45,270 nucleotides of DNA from Candidatus Tayloriibacteriota bacterium. GTDB taxonomy: Bacteria > Patescibacteriota > Minisyncoccia > Phycocordibacterales > PALSA-1337. Of the stretch, positions 19,101 to 27,316 are shown piece by piece. The translations under genes were made by a program, and so were the position numbers. The notes under the pieces were generated by a model, which was given only the letters and a program-made list of their open reading frames with translations, did not search any database and was not told the DNA's origin. Numbering within the stretch: the first letter of the stretch is position 1; every line of letters begins with the position of its first letter. The stretch spans positions 1-45,270 of the forward strand of contig CAITNV010000030.1 in assembly GCA_903893855.1 (NCBI GenBank), written 5' to 3'.

Positions 19101-19482
19101 ACTTAACAGAAAAATACTTGTTGCCAGCAGTATTATAAGCTTCGACCTCGTATTTATTATTTCGGTATCCCTTTTTCCAATTCTCTATCATGTAAAGAAA
19201 TGGGTGCACAAAAGGTGTTTTGATAGCTTGTTGAACATGTACTCGTTCATGTTCAAGGTCGTTTTGTAGAATATTTCTACCTAGCAAGATAGTCTGACCT
19301 ACAGCCATTGCCCTTATGCCCTTCTTGCTTGGTAGCCACGAATACCACCAAAAGCTTTTTACATGAATCACGATTGCGGTTGGATTCTTTAGGAGAGATA
19401 CTTTTTTGGGAATAGATAAAATCGAAAACACTATTCCTACAAGTGACCATGGGAGATTAAGAATAAAAGTAATACATTTCAT
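19099..19482 (-). CDS. Small membrane protein with HExxH-like motif
   Basis: Hydrophobic N-terminus; ...NDLEHERVHVQQA... contains HERVH. Confidence 0.5.
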   Translation of the reverse strand: MKCITFILNLPWSLVGIVFSILSIPKKVSLLKNPTAIVIHVKSFWWYSWLPSKKGIRAMAVGQTILLGRNILQNDLEHERVHVQQAIKTPFVHPFLYMIENWKKGYRNNKYEVEAYNTAGNKYFSVK

Positions 19483-19527
19483 ACATTATGCTATTTTAAA
19501 AGTCTTCATCGCGTCTTTAATGACAAC

Positions 19528-20259
19528 TTATTTACTCCACACCATTTCAAATATTTCTTTCATTGCTTTTGCAACGATAGGATTTTCTATAATCACAGCC
19601 TGCTGTTCTTTGAACATGATTACTCGAATAAAACGATTAGTTATTTCAATAGAAGTTTTCGATGTGTATTCAGCGGCGGGCATTATCTTTGGTTCGAAGC
19701 CATAGACTTTATCTGTATCTCGAAATTTTTTAAGATCCTTTGTATCAGGAACAACTGACCGGATTTTTATCTCGGCATTTGCAACAACACTATTCCATTC
19801 GTGGAAAAGTTTAATTAGATCAGGACTTGCATCTTCAGCGCTGCCAAAGAATGCAACGATTTCAGAACCCTTGAGTTCATCAAATTTATACCAAAGTGCC
19901 TCTCGAATACCGTGTAGACCTTCGAAATGGATAGTTCTGACCTTCGGGTCATAAGTGCTGAACATATTCATGAGTTGTGGAAGTATATGGAACGCATGGT
20001 CGACATTCTTTTTTGCTTCTCCAATTATCTCTTCTGGAGATTTTGCAATAAACATCTGCTTCTTATCACTTGGCATTTTTAAGACAAAACCTCTCTTTCG
20101 CAAATCCTCAAGAATCAAGTATGTGGTTGGACGCTTAAGTCCTGAATTCTTCGCAATGAGAGTTGCCGATGCTTGACCAATACGAAGGAGTGCCAAGTAA
20201 ACTTGGGCTTCTTTTCGAGATAAGCCGATCTTTTCCATGGTCTCTGTAAGGTTTTCCAT
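19528..20259 (-). CDS. TrmB-family transcriptional regulator
   Basis: N-terminal wHTH LSRKEAQVYLALLRIGQASATLIAKNSGLKRPTTYLILEDLRKRGFV. Confidence 0.85.
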   Translation of the reverse strand: MENLTETMEKIGLSRKEAQVYLALLRIGQASATLIAKNSGLKRPTTYLILEDLRKRGFVLKMPSDKKQMFIAKSPEEIIGEAKKNVDHAFHILPQLMNMFSTYDPKVRTIHFEGLHGIREALWYKFDELKGSEIVAFFGSAEDASPDLIKLFHEWNSVVANAEIKIRSVVPDTKDLKKFRDTDKVYGFEPKIMPAAEYTSKTSIEITNRFIRVIMFKEQQAVIIENPIVAKAMKEIFEMVWSK

Positions 20260-20434
20260 GGATACAATGTAGCGTATTTAATTAAGTCTGTCAATAATTC
20301 TGACAACAATATAGATATGATGTTTATACGGCTTATAATAAAGTTATTTATAGATATAACTAGCTACCAAAGATGACAATATTCTATTTTATGGCCTAAT
20401 TAAATATAGAAACCCCAAAAAGGAGCTCTTTAAA

Positions 20435-21544
20435 ATGAAAACATCAATAGACTATTGGTTCGCCTGTGTTAATGGCCAAGGTGAGAACGACGAGGTGTTT
20501 CGGGTAATTGCCACGGAGCTTCCCTCTCTTTCATCACTGATTCTCGATAGATCATGTCAGTTTCAATGCCAGCACTGCATTTTTCAAAATGAAACTTCTT
20601 CAAAAAATCTTCCGGATGTTAATGCGGTTCTTCATGTGCTCAAGGAACTGCCCAATGTGAAAGTAGTGCACGAAGGTCGCCAGCTCACCCGCAAGCAATT
20701 GCCGTTACTCAAAGCAATCTGTGATGCCAAATATCAAATCGGTATCATTGAGAGTGGAACATTCGTACCGATGATCGATGATATTTTGAAAACTGGGCTG
20801 AAATTTGATTGGATAGACATTTCAGTAGACGGCCCAAAGGATATTCACAATCTACAAAGAAATAGCTCGAGAGCTTGGGATGTCGCCACTGAAGGAATTC
20901 AGCAAGCTCGAAGGGTTATCAATCCTAAGGGTAAACTGACTTCTCTCATGACTCTCAGTAGTCTCAATTCTAAATATGTCTTACAGACAGGTGAAGAGGT
21001 TTTTACGCGAGGAGTGGACGAATGGCATATCACAACAATGTCGATTAGAAAAGGTCTCGAGGAATTGAAAGCTTCAGAAAAGCAACTTGAGGGAGCCCTA
21101 AACGATATGGTAGATTTCAGCAAATCGCCGAAAAAGATATTCCTGAGGATTTATAATCTTGAGGATATGCGATCGCTCATCTCAATCTTTGGGAAAGGTG
21201 CTTTCTCGAAAATTCTCAAAGATGCCAAGGTAACTCAAAACGCTTTGGTACTCGATATTGGCCTCCCGTTATTCTTCTATCCAGCATCCTTAGCTCCAAG
21301 CGAAACGTTAGTTATTGATACAGACAACTGGTGGCGACTGCCGTATTGCATCAAATACACGCTGAGCGAGCTTCAAAGTGGCCGTGACATGCGCGGACAA
21401 GATATTTCGGTATATAACATTACCGAGATTACACAACAAACCGATGTAGTGCAATTATATCGGCAGGCTGTAGCTCAATGGCAAAAGCATTGCGGTGAGC
21501 GACAACTGATCGAAGAACGTGCACTACTTCAAAACTTATTCTAG
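20435..21544 (+). CDS. Radical SAM protein
   Basis: CQFQCQHC (CxxxCxxC) cluster motif near the N-terminus, DWIDISVDGP; SD AAGGAGC upstream. Confidence 0.85.
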   Translation: MKTSIDYWFACVNGQGENDEVFRVIATELPSLSSLILDRSCQFQCQHCIFQNETSSKNLPDVNAVLHVLKELPNVKVVHEGRQLTRKQLPLLKAICDAKYQIGIIESGTFVPMIDDILKTGLKFDWIDISVDGPKDIHNLQRNSSRAWDVATEGIQQARRVINPKGKLTSLMTLSSLNSKYVLQTGEEVFTRGVDEWHITTMSIRKGLEELKASEKQLEGALNDMVDFSKSPKKIFLRIYNLEDMRSLISIFGKGAFSKILKDAKVTQNALVLDIGLPLFFYPASLAPSETLVIDTDNWWRLPYCIKYTLSELQSGRDMRGQDISVYNITEITQQTDVVQLYRQAVAQWQKHCGERQLIEERALLQNLF

Positions 21545-21560
21545 AAAGGAGGTGACTGAT

Positions 21561-21629
21561 ATGGCAGGAGCAAATACTGGTTCAGCAGGAGTCGGCAAGC
21601 CGCGACGGCCCAAAAAGGGCAAGAAATAG
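21561..21629 (+). CDS. 22-aa cationic peptide MAGANTGSAGVGKPRRPKKGKK, candidate radical-SAM partner/RiPP precursor
   Basis: ATG preceded by AAAGGAGGTGACTGAT (strong SD), 16 nt after the rSAM stop, terminator directly after; below the ORF-track size cutoff. Confidence 0.65.
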   Translation: MAGANTGSAGVGKPRRPKKGKK

Positions 21630-21636
21630 CAGCGTA

Positions 21637-21668
21637 ACCGATTTAGGGTCAAACCTAAGTCGGTTTTT
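21637..21668 (+). terminator. Terminator of the rSAM-peptide operon ACCGATTTAGG...CCTAAGTCGGT-TTTT
   Basis: 11-bp stem with one wobble plus T-run. Confidence 0.85.
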
Positions 21669-21695
21669 ATTTAAAATCTTTTTCTTTAATTTTAA

Positions 21696-21893
21696 TATCC
21701 ACTACTGTCCCACAAAAGCTTTAAATTGACCCTTGGGAAGAAACGAAACAACTTGTCCGAAGATTGTGCTAGAGCAATACATGGAAAAAGCCCTTGAGGC
21801 GTTTAAGTCTCTACTAAGCTCGACAGCTTTAGTATGGCTTACCTCAAGGACTTTTTCTATGGTGGGGTTAATTTAGTGGGACAGTAGTGATAT
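21696..21893. repeat. MITE-like or structured element bounded by inverted repeats CACTACTGTCCCAC / GTGGGACAGTAGTG
   Basis: 14-bp perfect terminal inverted repeats plus a nested ~20-bp hairpin CATGGAAAAAGCCCTTGAGG/CCTCAAGGACTTTTTCTATG. Confidence 0.75.
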
Positions 21894-22002
21894 TCTGCCG
21901 ATAACATTGACATAAATATATTATCGTGATATCTTAAAAAAGTATTTTGTTCTCTAAAAAAATTAACGGTGTGCCCCGCGCATACAAACACAGGAGGTCA
22001 CT

Positions 22003-22599
22003 ATCAGCATCTCATACCACAGTCTGTTTGGTTACATCTCTGGAATACTTTTGATTATTGTGATGTTCCCATACATCCGAAGTATTGTCATCACCAAAGA
22101 AACTAAGCTTAATCGCGTATCATGGATCATTTGGAGCACGATTGGCATCATCAACCTCGCCGCATACATTTCAGCGGGAGAAAAAGGCACCATTTGGTTT
22201 GTCATTGCGGCCGCTATTAATCCAATCATCCTACTTCTTCTCTCACTGAAATTTGGCGAGAAACATTGGTATCCAATTGATACTGCATGCATCGTGCTTG
22301 CTGCGTTGTCTTTGCTACTATGGAGGATGACTGGCAATCCAATACTTGCTCTTGTCGCGGGTTTGGTAGCTGATTTCCTTGGCCTTGTTCCTACCTTTAT
22401 CAAAGTAATACGAAATCCGCATTCCGAGAACCTTGTAAGCTGGCTTATCGGACTATTAGCAGGCATATGTAATATTATCGCGGTTCAACCTTGGACATGG
22501 GCAAGTGGCATATACACGATATACATGGTGTCGCAATCCATTCTCGTGATCGTGCCGATCGTTAATGGACAACTTCTTCGCAAGACCACGCCTAAATAG
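22003..22599 (+). CDS. Small multi-TM protein (PQ-loop/SWEET-like)
   Basis: Repeating TM helices; AGGAGG SD lies 5-6 nt before an in-frame ATC at 22003; TTG at 22051 is the track start. Confidence 0.55.
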   Translation: MSISYHSLFGYISGILLIIVMFPYIRSIVITKETKLNRVSWIIWSTIGIINLAAYISAGEKGTIWFVIAAAINPIILLLLSLKFGEKHWYPIDTACIVLAALSLLLWRMTGNPILALVAGLVADFLGLVPTFIKVIRNPHSENLVSWLIGLLAGICNIIAVQPWTWASGIYTIYMVSQSILVIVPIVNGQLLRKTTPK

Positions 22600-22648
22600 C
22601 GGTGGTTTTTTATTTTAAAAACATTAAGCACAAAAAATAAACCGCAAA

Positions 22649-23305
22649 CTATTTATTAAACACCACACTCTCCCCCTCCCCTACAATTTCGAACTTTCCA
22701 TCGACAATCTTTAGTGCAGAATTATCGTCGCATGCATAGAGCGGGAATGCGAAGTCGGCTCGATGCTTTTCGAGGACTTCTTTTGTGGCGTGAGAGAAAT
22801 ATTCGGAATTGAGATGTGGGAGGAAAAGGCAGTTTACAAATGCCAGTGGTTCTGAGAATTCTTCGAAGACTTCTTCGGGGTAAATGACATTGAGAAGTTC
22901 GACGGGGAGGAATTGCCCCACGACCATACTTCCAGCGCTTATGCCCATGTACACGCGAGTTTTCAAAAGTTCTGGTAGTGCTTTCTCGACGCCCGTTTCT
23001 CTCATGACCTTTACGAGATATTGTTCATTGCCTCCACCGAAAGTTATGAGGTCAGCGGCCTCCATTCGGGGCTTCCATACGCTCTCTGGTACGCCGGCGA
23101 TATCGAGGATGTCGATACATGCATAGCCTTGACGCTTGAAGTCATTGAGATTGTCGATGAGCCAACTTTTGTCGCCTTCCATGATGTTCGTGGCGGTTGG
23201 GATGAAAAGTACAGAAATATCTTGCGCGGGCTTGCCGACAAGTTCAAGGATGTTTTTGGCTATGGTTGCATTGGTGATGCCAGCGGAGGTGAGGAGGAGG
23301 GACAT
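22649..23305 (-). CDS. Peptidase E-like (family S51)
   Basis: LITFGGGNEQYLVKVMRETG, YMGISAGSMVVG (GxSAG), DDNSALKI. Confidence 0.85.
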   Translation of the reverse strand: MSLLLTSAGITNATIAKNILELVGKPAQDISVLFIPTATNIMEGDKSWLIDNLNDFKRQGYACIDILDIAGVPESVWKPRMEAADLITFGGGNEQYLVKVMRETGVEKALPELLKTRVYMGISAGSMVVGQFLPVELLNVIYPEEVFEEFSEPLAFVNCLFLPHLNSEYFSHATKEVLEKHRADFAFPLYACDDNSALKIVDGKFEIVGEGESVVFNK

Positions 23306-23425
23306 GGTGGTAGTTTAGCATGGATTTTAAAATCATTTTAGTAAATAGAAATTGACACTACTTCATAAAATATTTGTATTAAAAAACTCGAGTTGCCAAT
23401 TAAAAAAAATGTTATAATTCTAATA

Positions 23426-24535
23426 ATGATGACTACACAAAATAAAAAACTAAATAAAGTAAGTGTTGTGAGTCTTTTCTCTGATAAAAAAGATTCCAAG
23501 AAGGCTGCGGCTTTTAAAATGATTGATCTTTTTGCTGGGATTGGTGGTATACGGCTTGGATTTGAAAGCATCGGCGGAGAATGTGTATTTACTTCTGAAT
23601 GGGATGGACCTGCGCAGAAAACCTATCTTGCAAACTTCGAGGAAATGCCCTACGGAGATATTACCAAGATTGAACCACAAGATATTCCCTCTTTCGATGT
23701 TTTACTTGCAGGCTTCCCTTGTCAGCCCTTTTCTCAAGCCGGTAAAAAGCTTGGACTCGCTGACACGCGAGGTACCCTTTTCTTTGATATCGCGAAAATA
23801 GTTGAACATCATAAACCAACGGTAGTATTTCTTGAGAATGTTAAACGGTTTAAAAGTCACGATGGAGGCAGAACATTCGAGACGATCAAAAGTATTCTCG
23901 AAGGACTTGGCTATGAAATATACGCGCAAGTTCTCAACGCCAAGGACTTTGGTGTTCCTCAGAATAGAGAGAGGATTTATATCATTGGCTTTCTTGGAAA
24001 GACGAATTTCACTTTTCCAACACCTTCTGGTAAGAAGACTAAACTTGGAGACATTCTAGAGAAGAAAGTGGATCCAAAATATACGATATCAGATAAGCTC
24101 TGGGCTGGGCATCAACGAAGGAAAAAAGAGCACCGAGAGAAAGGTAATGGTTTCGGATATTCTATGTTTAATGAAAATTCGGAATACACGAGCACGATAT
24201 CAGCTCGTTATTATAAAGACGGTTCTGAAATTCTTATTGAACAGAAAGGTAAAAACCCTAGGAAATTAACGCCGAGAGAAGCGGCTCGATTGCAAGGATT
24301 CCCTGATGATTATGTTATATCTACGAGTGATAACCAAGCCTATAAACAATTTGGCAATAGTGTTGCGGTGCCGGTTATTAAGGCACTTGCGAAGGAGGTT
24401 GAGAAGGCGCTTAAACAACTTAAGAAGTCTACGGACAGCGATTCAAAATCAATTAATCTTGATGAAATTAAACAAGAAAGCGTAACGAAAGCAAGGAAAA
24501 GCGTTGCTTCAAAATTAGTAAGTGTCAGTCACTAG
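23426..24535 (+). CDS. DNA (cytosine-5) methyltransferase of a type II R-M system
   Basis: MIDLFAGIGGIRLGF, GFPCQPFSQAGKK, ENVKRF, QNRERIYIIGF, PREAARLQGFPDDY, QFGNSVAVPV. Confidence 0.95.
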   Translation: MMTTQNKKLNKVSVVSLFSDKKDSKKAAAFKMIDLFAGIGGIRLGFESIGGECVFTSEWDGPAQKTYLANFEEMPYGDITKIEPQDIPSFDVLLAGFPCQPFSQAGKKLGLADTRGTLFFDIAKIVEHHKPTVVFLENVKRFKSHDGGRTFETIKSILEGLGYEIYAQVLNAKDFGVPQNRERIYIIGFLGKTNFTFPTPSGKKTKLGDILEKKVDPKYTISDKLWAGHQRRKKEHREKGNGFGYSMFNENSEYTSTISARYYKDGSEILIEQKGKNPRKLTPREAARLQGFPDDYVISTSDNQAYKQFGNSVAVPVIKALAKEVEKALKQLKKSTDSDSKSINLDEIKQESVTKARKSVASKLVSVSH

Positions 24536-25303
24536 AGAATCCCAATACTTATTATTTGCCCGCCATTGAGAATACGGTCTCACATTACCCTGATACATAC
24601 CACTATCGAAGAAAATATGCCCTTTTCTCACGCCATCAATCCAAGATTTAAAACTAATAGGTGCGCCAAAAACGATTTTTGAATATGCGCCAGTTTCATC
24701 CTTGAGACACTTAAACCAGCCTAGTTTATTAAATTTCTTTTCAACTCTCTCCTTCATCATTTCTGCACTCCATTCTGCAATAACTAGAATGTTCTTCTGC
24801 ATATTCTTTGGAACGATTTTGTCTTTATCGGGTCGGGTATCTTCTCGGTAAGAATAGACAGCAAAAATATTATCCTGATCATCCACCTTGAGTATTTGTC
24901 CAAAGGGACTAAACACGTTTATTTTTGGAGATGGTTTTCCAGACCATGAATATCTTTCCCCTTTCTTTAGGTTAGGTGCACCAAAAATCTCTAGGAATTG
25001 ATCGCGATCGATTCCATATTCTTCATCTTTGAATATATAGTAGCTTGCTGACCAGTCACCAAAGGTTGTTTTGCTTGTGGTGTCACTCTTCATTTCGAAA
25101 CCATAGAGGTCGGGTGCGTTATCGGCGTTGTGAGCAACACCCATCTGTGTCTCTAGCCAGTAACCGTCTTTGCCGTCGTGGCGTTTGTTTGAGGTTGAAA
25201 TATCGGGGATTTTGTCTTTGACATTTTTGTTGAAAAGCCTGACGATTTTTCTTTTTATCTCTTCAGTGTTGTTTGCGCCGCTTGGATTCTTGACATCAGT
25301 CAT
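24515..25303 (-). CDS. LlaMI-like type II restriction endonuclease
   Basis: DGKDGYWLETQMGVAHNADNAPDLYGFEMKSDTTSKTTFGDWSASYYIF resembles the LlaMI family (recall); convergent with the methyltransferase. Confidence 0.8.
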   Translation of the reverse strand: MTDVKNPSGANNTEEIKRKIVRLFNKNVKDKIPDISTSNKRHDGKDGYWLETQMGVAHNADNAPDLYGFEMKSDTTSKTTFGDWSASYYIFKDEEYGIDRDQFLEIFGAPNLKKGERYSWSGKPSPKINVFSPFGQILKVDDQDNIFAVYSYREDTRPDKDKIVPKNMQKNILVIAEWSAEMMKERVEKKFNKLGWFKCLKDETGAYSKIVFGAPISFKSWIDGVRKGHIFFDSGMYQGNVRPYSQWRANNKYWDSLVTDTY

Positions 25304-25486
25304 AATGTGGTACATGGTAGCAGAAAAGGGGGGATAATGCCACACATAAGAAAAATTGAGCCCCTACTCAATAAAATTGATATTTAATAAAATCTTTCAT
25401 ATTTAAAAATATACAATTACGTGTTCGATATGTAATAACTTTTAATTAATAAACAGCTAGTATTAAGAAAATATCAAAATCCTTTA

Positions 25487-26812
25487 CTAAGAAGGTCTTT
25501 TCGAATTCTTTTTACTTTTTCGTATAAATTTTTCAAACTTTTTCTTTTGAGAAGTAATTCTTGATCCGATTGTCTGCATGGCGATAGCTGCGTTACTAAT
25601 ATACGAACTACCTATCTGCTTACGACCTGCCTTGTGCGACTTGTGTCTGTATCCACCTGTCTGTCTCAGCTGATACTTGCGAATCTTCTTGTCAGCCTTC
25701 TTGTACGACCTTTGTAGGGTCTTATCACGAAGTAACACTGCTTGCCCGTCGAATTTGAACCCGAGATAATCAACGTATCTTCTTCCAACAGGATTTTTGT
25801 CACCATCCTTTACATCTGTACACACGACACTCCCGTCAGCTTGTCGCTCGAATTTAACGAAGAAAGCTTTTTTGGCATTTATATCCAAAGCATATTTTTC
25901 TATCTCACTCTTAAGCGTAGATAGTACGGTATCCGCAACATCAGCCGGACACACAAGGACAATGTCATCGCTGTAGCGTCTATATAGAGCATTTGGAAAT
26001 GCGCTACGAATTGCAGAATCAAATGCCGACAGGTAGACGTTCGCTAACAGGCCACTCACAGGACTTCCTTGAGGAATACCTATCTCTGTTTTGTTCGTCT
26101 TAACTAGCTTCTTACCTGATTCGTACACAGCTTGCGGCAGAGATTTTCCTTTTCGTACATCTCGCACTATCCGCGGCGCAAGACGAGCGTATGCGCTGTT
26201 CCAAGCCTTGTCTTTGAGCACAAAACGAAACGCGGAAAGAGATCGAAAAACCTTGTATTCATTCGTTTTAAGCTCACCCACACCCAGCACCGCACATAGA
26301 CGTTCTTTAAGCGTCTTATGTTTCAGCGTGTCGAAAAACTTTGAAATATCAGCGACAATCGCCACGCAATCACCGTGTTGTTGAATATATTGAAATACCT
26401 CGCGGGCGAATTGAATATTACCTTTATTGCGAGTTCCATCATCGGCAATCTTACGATATGCAATGACGCTCTCCGCGCTTCCGTTTGCCGCTATAAATTC
26501 TTCGTATGCTCGACCCCAAACATAGGAATAGAATCCGTAAATATGAGCATCCAGGTGAGATGCGTACATTATAGGTCGAGGCTTGATGCTGCGATGAGCT
26601 ATTCCGGTTTCATTCTTCCGATAACGTACATCTTTCATTATGAACTTTAAAAATGGGAGGAACTGGTGGGCTGGTATATTCTCGATGGCACGTTTTACCA
26701 AAGCAAAATCCTGATCGTTATCTAGGTCCAACGACTTATCAAAATGCTGATATGTACGCTTCTTCTGCTTTGGTCTGAGCGAAGCACGCCATTGTGTATA
26801 GACATCATCCAT
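25487..26812 (-). CDS. Stand-alone reverse transcriptase, UG/DRT type (possibly UG2/DRT2-like)
   Basis: RT motifs KPRPIMYASHLDAHIYGFYSYVW, CVAIVADISKFFDTLKHKTLKERL, GIPQGSPVSGLLANVYLSAFD, RRYSDDIVLVCP; no maturase or endonuclease domain. Confidence 0.85.
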   Translation of the reverse strand: MDDVYTQWRASLRPKQKKRTYQHFDKSLDLDNDQDFALVKRAIENIPAHQFLPFLKFIMKDVRYRKNETGIAHRSIKPRPIMYASHLDAHIYGFYSYVWGRAYEEFIAANGSAESVIAYRKIADDGTRNKGNIQFAREVFQYIQQHGDCVAIVADISKFFDTLKHKTLKERLCAVLGVGELKTNEYKVFRSLSAFRFVLKDKAWNSAYARLAPRIVRDVRKGKSLPQAVYESGKKLVKTNKTEIGIPQGSPVSGLLANVYLSAFDSAIRSAFPNALYRRYSDDIVLVCPADVADTVLSTLKSEIEKYALDINAKKAFFVKFERQADGSVVCTDVKDGDKNPVGRRYVDYLGFKFDGQAVLLRDKTLQRSYKKADKKIRKYQLRQTGGYRHKSHKAGRKQIGSSYISNAAIAMQTIGSRITSQKKKFEKFIRKSKKNSKRPS

Positions 26813-26827
26813 ATTGTAGATGTGTAA

Positions 26828-27115
26828 AAGCCCTCGTCCTCAAGTGAGTTTCAGCATACTCATTGGACAAGGGCTCACAGAAAATCTGGGTTGTGCGCAC
26901 GACATGTGCCCGAAAGCACAAGGCTGATAATTAACATTGATATAATAATAACGTTGACACAAGAACACTTTATGTCCTATCTTGCCTTCACTATCATTAC
27001 ACTGTTGACCGCGATAACAGGCCGAAGCTTGCATATCGTGGCAAACGATTAGCCCAGTGCCCCTAGACATGGATAGCCGCACAGCCAAAGTCCATCCAAT
27101 ACCGAACACTGATTA
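26828..27115 (-). ncRNA. Candidate structured ncRNA directly upstream of the RT gene
   Basis: Serial hairpins on the minus strand, ending with AGCCCTTGTCC...GGACGAGGGCT (11 bp with one wobble) that finishes 16 nt before the RT ATG. Confidence 0.6.
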
Positions 27116-27316
27116 AAAGATTGTCTCACAAAATTTGTAGAAATACAATATATAACGCCTCTTTTGATAAACTGAATAATGTTTGAGAAGAAACATCATC
27201 ATATTAGGACTTACGCAGAAATATTTACTCAAAGAAGGAACGATTGACGAGAAGCGAGAACTGGTGCCATCGTTTAAATGTAAACCATTACTTATTATAA
27301 GAGAGTAGTTTTAGTG

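Noticed and set aside
25487-26812. RT as a group II intron, retron or DGR component
   Set aside because: No maturase/HNH region and no group II domain V-like sequence noticed; no retron NAxxH/VTG pattern recognised; no nearby template/variable repeat pair found by eye. A formal HMM search would settle this.
26840-27109. 89-aa minus ORF treated as an ordinary protein gene
   Set aside because: GTG start without SD, overlaps densely hairpinned sequence, no family resemblance; kept only as a possible Neo-like frame within the ncRNA.
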